The notes beneath the pieces are model-generated. The model was not told the DNA's origin and did no database searches. It was given only the letters and a program-made list of their open reading frames with translations. Below, piece after piece: positions 35,088-43,642 of a stretch of DNA of 53,336 nucleotides (position 1 is the stretch's first letter; the number at the start of each line of letters is the position of its first letter). The DNA comes from Okeania sp. SIO2B3 (GTDB lineage: Bacteria; Cyanobacteriota; Cyanobacteriia; Cyanobacteriales; Microcoleaceae). The translations under genes and the position numbers were made by a program. Where the stretch lies: the NCBI RefSeq assembly GCF_010672525.1, contig NZ_JAAHGH010000046.1, positions 1-53,336 of the forward strand, given 5' to 3'.

Positions 35088-35333
35088 TTATACTGCCCGA
35101 AGTGCTAATGTTATCTGTAATTCAACAAGTTCAGCAGCAACTTCTACCTCTGTATCAGGAGCAGTCCATTCAATAAAAAATTCACTTTCTTTGAGCAAAT
35201 TTTCTACCAGTTCTTGATTAACTGTAGACTGACAACGAGATTTAATTCGAGCTAAATTCGAGGCAAGATTTCCCAAGCGTACAGGAATTTCATCTCTCAA
35301 ATATCTTTCTTTCATGCGTTTCCAATTTCTCAT
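35088..35333 (-). CDS. Small hypothetical protein, coupled to the DUF5674 gene
   Basis: The 81-residue protein is mostly helical ('LGNLASNLARIKSRCQS', 'AAELVELQITLALRAV'). No known family recognised. Its ATG overlaps the stop of the repaired DUF5674 frame (ATGA), so the two form an operon. The pair may be a toxin-antitoxin-like unit, which is only an inference from size and coupling. Confidence 0.65.
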   Translation of the reverse strand: MRNWKRMKERYLRDEIPVRLGNLASNLARIKSRCQSTVNQELVENLLKESEFFIEWTAPDTEVEVAAELVELQITLALRAV

Positions 35334-35666
35334 AAATTTCCTAATAACTGTTCTACAATTTGAGCAACCCGCGTTCTAATAACTGGGTCTTGAATTTCCA
35401 CCCTCCCGATTATTTTGACGAGGACGAATATTGATTAGAGATTCATAACCCACCTCTTGTGTAAGTGGATACCAATCTGCTCCCCAAATATCTACTTGCC
35501 TACTTCCGTTTTCTAATAATACAGCTTCACAATCCGCGTGTAGTTCTCCACCACCAGCTAAAATGCCTTTTTCTATATCTACTGCTAGTTTAATATAACT
35601 ATTTAGAGTAGCTAGCATTTCATTCATTTGTTCTTTAGTAGCACGGTCTCGGAGTAAGTAAATCAT
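35330..35666 (-). pseudogene. DUF5674 family gene with a one-base frameshift
   Basis: The first 87 residues match DUF5674: 'MIYLLRDRATKEQMNEML', 'YIKLAVDIEKGILAGGGELH', 'DCEAVLLENGSRQVDIWGAD' and 'SLINIRPRQNNRE'. After codon NNRE the frame goes wrong at a G run (about 35402-35407) and stops at 35376. One base fewer gives VEIQDPVIRTRVAQIVEQL and LGNL with a stop at 35330-35332, the normal family ending. So either a single-base insertion has broken the gene or the base is a sequencing error. Confidence 0.85.
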
Positions 35667-35835
35667 TATTTCGTCAGAATAAATTGTTAGTATTTTATCA
35701 GATGACTACTTTGATTATCAAAAATTTATGATTGTAATTTTTCTACTTATGCGAGAGGTATTAAATAATAAATAATAAATAATAGCACTCCCAATTTACC
35801 AGAAAAAGAGTGCCTTGTCACCGCTTTTTAATTTC

Positions 35836-36594
35836 CTATTCTTCCTGATTTCCCAACAAATTTTTCACAGACTTCAATGCCTTCAAATAAGTCTCTCGTT
35901 GTTTAAGTGAACCATACTCTCGTAGCTGTTCTTTAGTAAAACCAAACCCATTACATAAGTCTTTCAATTGTTGAATACTTCGTTCCTCCACTGGCACATA
36001 ATAAGCCCCCACAGACTTAGGTTGAGACTGATGATTGTTCCCATTACCATTAGATTTAACTATACTTAAATCCTCAGATAAATTCTTTCCATTAGTAGGA
36101 GCAGAACCATTAGATTTACCTCCTTTTTTTGACCCATTACCATTAGACTTATGACCATTTGATGTACCATTTTCATTACTATCATCCTCATCAAAACCAA
36201 CAGTAATCACATCAATAAGTCCAGAATTATCACCACCATTAGGTTCATCGGGACGGTAAGGAGTATCAGACAAATCATCAGCATCAGGTAATTCCTTCAA
36301 ATCAATCGAATCATAATCCCCTGATCGAATTTTTTCTACCTCTTGCCAAAAACCTAATTCTAATTGATCTTCACCAGCAATCTTAGTAGCATTAACAGCC
36401 TTAATAATCTGAATTAAACCAGACTCCAAAGCACCCTTTAAAGTCTTCTGATTTTGATGTCGCTCCTCATTAACTGCGTGTTCATTTCTGAGCTGAACTA
36501 ACTGACGTTCTAACTCTTCAATCCGAGATTCTAGAGAGTCTCTAGTAGCATTAGTAGTTGAGTTTATAGCCTCTTCAAGTCCAACAAAAAGCAT
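35836..36594 (-). CDS. Hypothetical protein: coiled-coil, Asn/Gly/Ser-rich linker and helical C-terminus
   Basis: 252 residues. An N-terminal coiled-coil (about 15-50: 'LESRIEELERQLVQLRNEH') is followed by an acidic segment. A disordered Asn/Gly/Ser/Lys linker (about 140-195) comes next. The compact end 'RSIQQLKDLCNGFGFTKEQL' and 'LKQRETYLKALKSV' resembles a SAP-like or similar helix-loop-helix DNA-binding fold. I do not recognise a family. The layout suggests an oligomeric DNA-binding protein of the plasmid or element backbone. It is transcribed away from the iteron region next door. Confidence 0.7.
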   Translation of the reverse strand: MLFVGLEEAINSTTNATRDSLESRIEELERQLVQLRNEHAVNEERHQNQKTLKGALESGLIQIIKAVNATKIAGEDQLELGFWQEVEKIRSGDYDSIDLKELPDADDLSDTPYRPDEPNGGDNSGLIDVITVGFDEDDSNENGTSNGHKSNGNGSKKGGKSNGSAPTNGKNLSEDLSIVKSNGNGNNHQSQPKSVGAYYVPVEERSIQQLKDLCNGFGFTKEQLREYGSLKQRETYLKALKSVKNLLGNQEE

Positions 36595-37595
36595 AATTAA
36601 TTCTCCATTAATTGAATTGTAAAAAATTTGTTCAGCAATCCTGAATATTTCTAAAAATCAGTAGCGTGGGAATTGCTGTTGTTACTTATTATAATCTATT
36701 ATATTGATTTGAAAACTACTCTACCATTTAACTATTTAATGGGAATAATAGTGATAATATAACTAAATATTATCTATCCAGATCAAGGAATAACATTTAC
36801 TGAAATTAGTCAGGCTAAAATCAGGAATAAGGAATAACATTTTCTGTAGACTTTAGAGCAAAAATTCCTCTGATTGTTCTGGAAAAGGTGCTACTAAGAG
36901 ACTGTGTCTTCCTCTCAAAATATGTATTTCAATTGTGACAATGATTCCACTAATTATTTATCTTGGTATTTAGTATGATAATTAAACATTTTGCTCTGTT
37001 TTTTTGCTCAATATAAGTGTATAAAAGCGATATTGCTAGCAAATAATTATCTTGCTTATTATAAGCCCAAGTAATTGAAGAAACCACGGGCAAAGAAGGA
37101 GCCAGAAGACCGGGAGTGCCGAGCATAAAGTAAAACTTTCCAGGTTCTTAATAGGTGTCTAGTCAGTAGTAGACAGTAGTTAGAAGTACAGGTGTACTAC
37201 AAATAATCAAGACGAAAGTTAAATACTCATATTAGGTAGGTTTAGTCCTACCTAGTTTTTGGGACATCATTTTCAGTCCACAACTGTCAGTTAGTTTGTC
37301 CAAATTATCGAAAAACTTGGCCAACTTTCAGTAAAGATATTTTTGATTTACATATTTGATTATTGTCTACTATACACTCTACTAAATAGTATATACTAGA
37401 CAGTATAGTAGACAATAAACTAAATGCTCAAATTTCTGTAAAACATATTTTACAGATATATTAACAGATAATATACTAGACATACTACTAGATATATTAG
37501 TAGACAGTAGTTACTAGACAGTAAAAAACAAGAGGTGTCTACTACCTACTAGACACTCAATCATTACTTACTAGACAGTCAACAAAAGGGCCACT
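36595..37595. other. 1-kb non-coding region with TACTAGACAG-type iterons (candidate origin)
   Basis: No gene was found. From about 37150 to 37585 there are about ten short copies of TACTAGACA or TAGTAGACA-type sequence, in both orientations. Among them: 37163-37176, 37362-37374 (reversed), 37394-37403, 37406-37416, 37474-37483, 37497-37508, 37512-37521, 37543-37556 and 37569-37578. Further copies lie in the next gene (about 37818-37842) and after it (about 38276-38300). The region is AT-rich (37320-37500). These are features of an iteron-type replication origin or of an operator array for the next gene. Confidence 0.6.
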
Positions 37596-38171
37596 ATGAA
37601 AGTTACAGAATTATTAAACAGATATAGATTAAAAACTCGTCAGGCATTCTACGATCGCGTCAAGAGCTTAGACATCGTCTTACCAAAAGATGCCAGAGGT
37701 CATAGCTATGCCACTCCTGAACAAATTAATTTGTTAGATCAACTTCATGATTACCTCAGAACTCCCGGCACTACATTAAGTGGCTTTGTGCCAGTATCTC
37801 CAACAGGTGTCGTGCAAGTAGTAGACACCCCACTAGACACCTCTAATGGGACATCTATTACTCAAAGCAATGAAAAAAACTTGGAATATCCAGATGAAAA
37901 TCAATCTCTTGAATTATTGGAACAGCTAGTCGGAGCGATCGCCGCTAATATTCAAGCTAAAAGTCCCATTTGGTACCACGACGAATTAGAGAAAGCTGCT
38001 ATCGGGGGATGGTTACTTTCCACTGCGGAAATTAAACATTTAATAGGAGTAAAACCTTATTGCAAAAAAGGTTCTGATGTTTATGAACGTGGTAGTTGGC
38101 AATTCATCAAAGTAGGAAAAATAGGAGGTGCAACAGCTTGGAGAGTCAAGAAAATTATCATGGAAATTTAA
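37596..38171 (+). CDS. Putative DNA-binding protein beside iterons (MerR-like N-terminus)
   Basis: The 191-residue protein starts with a helix-turn-helix-like stretch similar to MerR or excisionase proteins ('MKVTELLNRYRLKTRQAFYD', 'PKDARGHSYATPEQINLLDQ'). The C-terminal part has 'SPIWYHDELEKAAIGGWLLS', 'IKHLIGVKPYCKKG' and 'WQFIKVGKIGGATAWRVKKI'. It is of a type known mostly as hypothetical in cyanobacterial plasmids. Its gene is enclosed by TACTAGACA-type iterons and even contains some. It is therefore a good candidate for an iteron-binding regulator or replication initiator (inferred). Confidence 0.7.
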   Translation: MKVTELLNRYRLKTRQAFYDRVKSLDIVLPKDARGHSYATPEQINLLDQLHDYLRTPGTTLSGFVPVSPTGVVQVVDTPLDTSNGTSITQSNEKNLEYPDENQSLELLEQLVGAIAANIQAKSPIWYHDELEKAAIGGWLLSTAEIKHLIGVKPYCKKGSDVYERGSWQFIKVGKIGGATAWRVKKIIMEI

Positions 38172-38329
38172 CTACTTCAGATAAGTAGAAATAAGTTTAG
38201 ATGAATGAATAAATAATAAATATTAAATAATAAACTATCTATTTTAAATATTTTTGTATACTGTCTTGTGAGCAGTAGACATATTTACTAGACACCCTCA
38301 TAACTCAAATAATTAATGATGCTTTGCTC

Positions 38330-38450
38330 CGGCTATAATTGTTATATCTAATGAAGCAGGATTGGAACAAATAATCATAAATTTCTATAGATTATCGTAG
38401 GTTTCTAAGAACGGCTCGCGAATATAGCAACGTCGGGAGTATGTCAACGT
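38330..38450. repeat. Solo TnpB-element right-end relic
   Basis: The stretch around GAAGCAGGA (38353), AGATTATCGTAGGTTTCTAA (38390) and GTCGGGAGTATGTCA (38430) resembles, in opposite orientation, the 3' region of the TnpB remnant at about 3605-3700. It ends like the right end of the intact element (GGGAGTATGTCA). No tnpB coding sequence is left. It may be the footprint of a deleted element or a stand-alone guide-RNA locus. Confidence 0.5.
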
Positions 38451-39493
38451 TCTTTTTGCGAGGCAGTATACTCTTTCTGCTCAACAGCTTGCTCGACAGT
38501 ATTAGCAAACTCTAAAAACTTCTTAGTCTCTTCTGGACTCAGATTTTCTTCGACAATATTTCCATCTGCTGAACCTTGAAACACTTCCTCTCCACTTGAT
38601 TTAGATGTGATAGAAATATCACCATCACTTGTTCTTTCAAAAAAGTAATTAGTAGTCCCGTGATAGTCTTTTTCTTGGAGGTCAAGAAAATTGTCAACAG
38701 CTTCAAGTATTTTTTTATTAGCAGCTTCGTCTACTTTCTCAGCAAAAGTCACGAAATCTTCTGTTTGTTCTGCACTAAGTTGGTTTGTTATAGTACCACC
38801 CTCATCCACAGTAAACAATTTATTCTTGTTATCGCCATCACGAGCGCTAATTGATATTTCTCCATTTTCAGACTTTTCCAGTATATAATTAGCAGTTTCA
38901 TACCGTTCCGACTCTTGCATTGTCAGAAAATTATCTACCCCATCTGCAATAAGTTTATTTTCTGACTGTTCGTAGTCATTCTCTGACTCCAAGGCTTTGT
39001 TTGTTTCATTATTTCCTTCTAAATCATTGCTTTTTTCTTGGACTTGTTCGCTAAAATTAACAAACTTTTCGGTTTCATCTTGAGTGAGTTTAGACTCAAT
39101 ATTTCCTTGTGCATCTTGATGAAAAACTTCACCTCTATCGTCTTTAGTGTTAATTGAAATTTCCCCATCCTCCCTTTCAAGAATATAGTTCTTGGTCTCA
39201 TAATGATCGGTTTGAAGTAGATTGATAAAATTATTAATTCCCTCAGCTATAAGTTGATTATTAGAACTATTATCTTCAATTTGCTCTAGCTGATTATCAA
39301 AATTAGCAAGTCCCGGATTAATTTCCGATGAGACTTCAAGTTGTGCATCAAAATTTTCTAGCTCCATTTTTTCTTTTTCACTTAGTTCAGGGGTGGTTGA
39401 TGAAGTTTTTGAGCGTTCATCAAAATCCTGCAACTCTGTACTTGGATCTAGTATTAAATTAGTCATATCATCATCAATACTCGTATTATCCAT
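38444..39493 (-). CDS. Acidic protein with three repeats of a novel domain of about 75 residues
   Basis: ATG at 39491-39493 follows a strong GGAGGAAAC site and is preferred over 39562. Product about 349 residues, very acidic. Three repeats (about 39035-39258, 38730-38960 and 38480-38720) share the plan 'L-I-A-x-G-V/I-x-N-F-L', 'Y-E-T-x-N-Y-I-L-E', 'G-E-I-S-I', 'V-F/L-x-x-D-x-x-G-x-I' and 'L-S/T-x-E-x-T-E-x-F-V'. This is a strand-rich core with a closing helix. A similar plan is seen in the C-terminal part of the relaxase. No known domain is recognised. The position next to the transfer genes suggests a role in conjugation or DNA handling. Confidence 0.7.
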   Translation of the reverse strand: MDNTSIDDDMTNLILDPSTELQDFDERSKTSSTTPELSEKEKMELENFDAQLEVSSEINPGLANFDNQLEQIEDNSSNNQLIAEGINNFINLLQTDHYETKNYILEREDGEISINTKDDRGEVFHQDAQGNIESKLTQDETEKFVNFSEQVQEKSNDLEGNNETNKALESENDYEQSENKLIADGVDNFLTMQESERYETANYILEKSENGEISISARDGDNKNKLFTVDEGGTITNQLSAEQTEDFVTFAEKVDEAANKKILEAVDNFLDLQEKDYHGTTNYFFERTSDGDISITSKSSGEEVFQGSADGNIVEENLSPEETKKFLEFANTVEQAVEQKEYTASQKER

Positions 39494-39599
39494 GTTTCCT
39501 CCACACGTCGTTTTTATTCTTGAATTAGTTAGAATTTTATTGTTCAAGCCTGATAAATACACTGAAATGTAGCTATAATTTTGATGTTATTCCTTTGAA

Positions 39600-40106
39600 A
39601 TGATTTTTTATAGATTTCCTAATAAGATTCATACAGTCTGGAAAAGCTGGAGAGAGCAATACAAAGCTACTCTAACTCCAGTCCCTTATAGACCGAGTGT
39701 CAACTCAAAGCGATTACATAGATTGAGTTGGATAATGGCGATCACTTTTAAGTTTATTCTCTGGGCGATCGCTGGTTTGTTTTTAGTGTTCGCCATAATG
39801 CTATTACCTAATTTGTTGTGGGCGACCGCTTTTTTTGCAACCGCCCTAATTGTCAGTCCAATTGTTCCTGTTCATTGGATTGCAAAACTGGCAATATTTA
39901 CATTAATAGTACTCAGGAACAACCTCGTACTATATAGTAAGTGGTTACTTTTGCTTAATGCTATTGTTTCCCTCCGTTCAAAAGACTACCTAGAAGGCGT
40001 AGAAACAATCACCTATAAAAATTCGTTGCCCACGCATCTTTCTCTATGCGCTGCCTCTGTACCAAATTTTTTGAATCTCTTGTCAATCTTAACTTCCCCG
40101 CTGTGA
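39600..40106 (+). CDS. Hypothetical membrane protein, two to three TM helices
   Basis: 168 residues. The N-terminus is basic and soluble (1-42). Hydrophobic helices follow at about 43-66 ('FKFILWAIAGLFLVFAIML'), 70-92 and 95-115. The C-terminal 30 residues are encoded opposite to a minus-strand frame (40009-40221). No family recognised. It is on the plus strand while its neighbours run leftward, so it has its own promoter. It could be an entry-exclusion or T4SS-associated membrane protein, but nothing proves this. Confidence 0.55.
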   Translation: MIFYRFPNKIHTVWKSWREQYKATLTPVPYRPSVNSKRLHRLSWIMAITFKFILWAIAGLFLVFAIMLLPNLLWATAFFATALIVSPIVPVHWIAKLAIFTLIVLRNNLVLYSKWLLLLNAIVSLRSKDYLEGVETITYKNSLPTHLSLCAASVPNFLNLLSILTSPL

Positions 40107-40221
40107 TTGCAGCATCTAGTTTTGGCAAAAGAATGCGTACTTCTTCAAGTGTGCCATGTTTTACTACCTGAGCAATCATCTGCGCTATTTCTGTTAGCTC
40201 TACATCCATCTTTACTTCCAT
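40009..40221 (-). CDS. Small hypothetical helical protein
   Basis: 70 residues, mostly helical ('ELTEIAQMIAQVVKHGTLEE', 'VRILLPKLDAAITAGKLRL'), with the amino acid use of a real protein. A GGAGATGGACT-like ribosome site lies upstream. The 98-bp tail overlaps the end of the plus-strand membrane protein gene in a convergent way. It follows the transfer genes on the same strand. Function unknown. Confidence 0.5.
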   Translation of the reverse strand: MEVKMDVELTEIAQMIAQVVKHGTLEEVRILLPKLDAAITAGKLRLTRDSKNLVQRQRIEKDAWATNFYR

Positions 40222-40335
40222 TAGTCCATCTCCTTTTCCTATCTAAATTACAATCATCTGCTTCCAACTAGAAGTGTCGGCACTTTCTCATCCACAATAG
40301 TTTCAATATTTTCTGAAATTATTTTCATAATTTTT

Positions 40336-41151
40336 CTAAAATTTGTCACGGCTCCGAACTGGTGGAATCAATCCTCTCAGAAGTGAGGGTTGCTTATCAT
40401 CAATCACTTCTGTCGCAGCAGTTTGCAAACCAATCTCAGCAAGCGATTCAATCACAGCAAAAGGTAACTCAGCTCTTTGGGCAGCTTCTAGAAAAGTCAC
40501 ACCATGACGAGCTAAATCTAGAAATTTTTTGATTTTATCGACAACGGGGTCTTTATAAGCTGTATACTTTCCTTTGAGAGCCTCTATATAACCACGTCGG
40601 ATATCTAGCAAGCTTGCCTGCCGCCCATCAGTTAAAGTGAGAAGCTCCTCAGTTGGTGGCAAAACTTCTGGCACAATAGCAACTCCATTAGAAATTTGAG
40701 GAGTTCTTGTCAGAGAAATAGTTAAATCAAAAGTATAGGTACGCTTCTCATTATTTTGATTAGAGGTAACAACCACCAAATTAGTAGGATAAATAGTCTC
40801 ATAAGGATAATCCTCTTCGCGAACAGACCTTATAGACGGAGTTTCTACCACACCCTTCAACCGCAGAGGTTCAATGGTTTTCAGCACAAGAATCGATGCC
40901 CGGCCAGTATCCACAGGCAAATCAGTAGAAAATACAATTTGATGTACATCAGCCAGAGAAATAAATTGAATCGTTTCCCCATTCCTAAATTCAATCACAC
41001 TCTGACGCCCAGGAATCAAGACTATTTCTGTAGTCTCAGCTAATGCTTTTGGTACGGTAACAGTTTCTATAGCGGGAGGTACAGACAAAGCTCGGTTTGA
41101 CATAATAGCAAAACTTGCAATTGCACCCAAAATGGTTCCTTTCCAATTCAT
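40336..41151 (-). CDS. VirB9/TraK-like outer-membrane core protein of the T4SS
   Basis: 271 residues with a signal peptide (about 1-23: basic start, hydrophobic stretch, 'NRALS'). The first half is strand-rich ('TTEIVLIPGRQSVIEFRNGE', 'IQFISLADVHQIVFS', 'RASILVLKTIEPLRL'), as expected of TraK/VirB9 proteins that form the outer ring with VirB10 and VirB7. Its ATG overlaps the stop of the VirB10-like gene by four bases. The C-terminal helical part (about 190-265) is unusual for VirB9. Assignment rests on signal peptide, fold pattern and position. Confidence 0.6.
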   Translation of the reverse strand: MNWKGTILGAIASFAIMSNRALSVPPAIETVTVPKALAETTEIVLIPGRQSVIEFRNGETIQFISLADVHQIVFSTDLPVDTGRASILVLKTIEPLRLKGVVETPSIRSVREEDYPYETIYPTNLVVVTSNQNNEKRTYTFDLTISLTRTPQISNGVAIVPEVLPPTEELLTLTDGRQASLLDIRRGYIEALKGKYTAYKDPVVDKIKKFLDLARHGVTFLEAAQRAELPFAVIESLAEIGLQTAATEVIDDKQPSLLRGLIPPVRSRDKF

Positions 41152-42878
41152 CTCAACCCCCCTTTTTTCGGAACTCTAAACGTCACAAAGCCATTCACGA
41201 ACAACTGTACTTTTTCTCCCCTACTGACTTGGAAAATTTTTAAATCCTTGGGCTTAGAGTCCAGTCGTTCCGTCATCCTTTCTGTTAGAGTCTCGGCTAA
41301 ACCTTTAATAAATGCTGCCCTTGGTTCTTGCCTATTTTGTTGAGCTGTCGTAGTAGAAGACAATCCTGTAGTTTGTGTTTGTACCTCCTGTTCTGGCTGT
41401 GTTATGTTATCGGCAGCCTCCGCAATTCCTGCCATTAATCCCACAGCAATATCACTACCCAATCCCGGGCTTGCATCCGAGCCTTTGATTTTTTTAGCAA
41501 TCAATACGTTACCTTTCTTACCTCGAATTACTAAAGGAGTTGTGGGCGCATCATTATATCCGGAACCTGTTGTAGGAATAGTTTCCTGGCGTCCGTCGGG
41601 ATGAACAATAGCCACCACAGATTGAAAGACTTGTCCGGCATCAGAGATAAATGACACCGATACAATTAGCTGGCTGCCCTTTTTCAGAGCATGGGTACCA
41701 TCCGATGCCACCAAAGGCTCTGTTAATTCCACCAAAAACAATCCATCTGTACCATCGATTTCCTGGTTCCAGTGCAGAGGTACTACTACCCTACCTTGTG
41801 CAGTTGTACCAATAGTAACCTCAATATCCTTGTAGCCCGTAAATTCAGAACTCTGATTAATAATGCCTTGCATTCCTGGTGTCAAGCCATCCTTGATTGA
41901 TTCTCCTACAACAACCGAAGCAATAAGATTATTTGTCGGTGCAATTGCGGGGGTTGGTTTTGCTTGTGTTTGAGGAGTTTCAGATTCAGAAACTACTTCT
42001 TTCTCCTCAAACTCCTTTCGCTGAACCTGACCAAGTGCTGCTAGTTCTGTCCAGGCGCTCAGATCGTCAAACTTTTCGGGTTCTGGAGCAGGAGTCGGAG
42101 CAGCTCTAGGAATAGGAGTAGGTCTAGGAGCAGGAGCAGCTCTAGGAACAGGAGCAGTTCTAGGAGCAGGAGCAGGAGCAGCTCTAGGAACAGGAGCAGG
42201 AGCAGCTCTAGGAACAGGAGCAGTTCTAGGCACAGGAGTAGGAGCAGGTCTTGGAGCAGGAGCAGTTCTAGGCACAGGAGCAGGTCTTGGAGCAGCTCTA
42301 GGAGTAGGCTTTGGAGTAGGAGTAGACTTTGGAGTAGAGGTAGGCTTTGGAGTAGGTTTTTGAGAAGAACTCTCCTCAGTTTTTTCAGCCTTTTTAGCAG
42401 TCCTAGACCTTTTAGGTTTCTCTTGGTTTTCCTGTAAAGGTGACTGAAGATTCCTCACAGCCACAGCAGCTCTTTCTTTATATAATTCATCTTGCAGTCG
42501 CTTAATTTCTTCAGCACTAGCATCAGTCTCTCCTGCTTCATTCGTGGAAGTTTTGGCTATTTGTTTGTTCCCCGTGGAATTGAATAGCATCACAACAAGG
42601 GAAATAGCAACTACCACAACAGCAAACAGCCCACCCACAAATACTGTTTTTGCTAGAGGATTCTTGGTAACGTCCGCTCGTGGTTCTCCCCGTATGGGAT
42701 GATGTAAATCCTCTGGACTCAATAAAGTGTCAGCATCAGATTCTAATTCTGATACCGAGCTTTTTGAAGTGTCCGCGCTTCCTGTGGTATCTGCAAGCTC
42801 TTCTATCGACAGACTATCCTCTTCTGTCCCTGAGATAACTTGAGTCCCCTTTTCATCCTGAATTACACTCACGTCCAT
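41148..42878 (-). CDS. VirB10/TraB/TrbI-like T4SS scaffold protein
   Basis: 576 residues with the VirB10 plan: cytoplasmic acidic N-terminus, one TM helix (about 78-99), coiled segment, and a Pro-rich periplasmic stalk (about 174-267) of PAPRTAPVPR-type repeats. The C-terminal TrbI domain (about 310-570) includes 'GYKDIEVTIGTTAQGRVVVP', 'GLFLVELTEPLVA' and 'KVQLFVNGFVTFRVP'. VirB10 spans the cell envelope and passes energy signals to the outer ring. The stalk is encoded by a repetitive GGAGCAGG-rich tract (about 42080-42360). The gene lies between the VirB8- and VirB9-like genes. Confidence 0.85.
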   Translation of the reverse strand: MDVSVIQDEKGTQVISGTEEDSLSIEELADTTGSADTSKSSVSELESDADTLLSPEDLHHPIRGEPRADVTKNPLAKTVFVGGLFAVVVVAISLVVMLFNSTGNKQIAKTSTNEAGETDASAEEIKRLQDELYKERAAVAVRNLQSPLQENQEKPKRSRTAKKAEKTEESSSQKPTPKPTSTPKSTPTPKPTPRAAPRPAPVPRTAPAPRPAPTPVPRTAPVPRAAPAPVPRAAPAPAPRTAPVPRAAPAPRPTPIPRAAPTPAPEPEKFDDLSAWTELAALGQVQRKEFEEKEVVSESETPQTQAKPTPAIAPTNNLIASVVVGESIKDGLTPGMQGIINQSSEFTGYKDIEVTIGTTAQGRVVVPLHWNQEIDGTDGLFLVELTEPLVASDGTHALKKGSQLIVSVSFISDAGQVFQSVVAIVHPDGRQETIPTTGSGYNDAPTTPLVIRGKKGNVLIAKKIKGSDASPGLGSDIAVGLMAGIAEAADNITQPEQEVQTQTTGLSSTTTAQQNRQEPRAAFIKGLAETLTERMTERLDSKPKDLKIFQVSRGEKVQLFVNGFVTFRVPKKGGLR

Positions 42879-42940
42879 TCCTCCTTTTAGCCAATCCTAT
42901 TCTGTATAAAGGTGATTATTAATCGTTGAAACCTCTCACA

Positions 42941-43642
42941 TTAAAAACTATCTTCAACAACACTCGTGACCATAACTTTATTTCTAAGCAACAACCGCAG
43001 ACTCTCTCGAAAAGGGCTAGTTTGATCGGCTGGCAATAATACTGAAACCTGTTTTGGTATAGCCTTTAGACTGATACGCCTGCTAATAATCACCTGTCCT
43101 TGCTCGCCTCGATTATTGGTCTCAAAGCGTGCAGCTAGAACTCTTACATCCCACCTACCAGGGGCAATTTCCACAGGCTCAGAAACTTCATAAATAACAA
43201 CCGAAGACTCTAGAAATCCATCAAGGACTGCCTTTGGAATTATCTGACTTCCCATTAACTTCAGGAATTCGGTGCGAAATCGAGGTTCCATCAAAAAGCT
43301 TCCCATATATACTTTTGAAGGAACTTTCACACCCACAACTGATACACCCGCATCCTTCTCACCATTCGGCAATTTATTATCCCACTCAAACATGAGCTGG
43401 ATAAATGATTCAGCCGTAGATTTAAGAGATCCTGGCTCCCGATGTAGTGGCTCTACCTGTACAATGTCGTGTGCAGTACCATCACTCATCTGCACATAAG
43501 TTCTGTCCATAGTAGCTAAGGACCGATTATTCAAAACTAAAATCAAAGCTCCCATAGTACCAAAACACAGGCTACCTGCCAGAAGTAATAAAGCAATCAG
43601 AAATTTAGGAGTATCTTTTTCTGGAATAAGAATATTGGCCAT
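42941..43642 (-). CDS. VirB8/TraE-like inner-membrane T4SS protein
   Basis: 233 residues with one N-terminal TM helix (about 13-36: 'FLIALLLLAGSLCFGTMGAL') and a periplasmic domain of mixed helix and strand. That is the size and plan of VirB8 or TraE. Motifs are weak: 'SFIQLMFEWDN', 'RFRTEFLKLMGSQIIPKAVL' and 'GRWDVRVLAARFE'. VirB8 nucleates assembly of the channel. It lies directly before the VirB10-like gene, as in many clusters. Confidence 0.65.
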   Translation of the reverse strand: MANILIPEKDTPKFLIALLLLAGSLCFGTMGALILVLNNRSLATMDRTYVQMSDGTAHDIVQVEPLHREPGSLKSTAESFIQLMFEWDNKLPNGEKDAGVSVVGVKVPSKVYMGSFLMEPRFRTEFLKLMGSQIIPKAVLDGFLESSVVIYEVSEPVEIAPGRWDVRVLAARFETNNRGEQGQVIISRRISLKAIPKQVSVLLPADQTSPFRESLRLLLRNKVMVTSVVEDSF

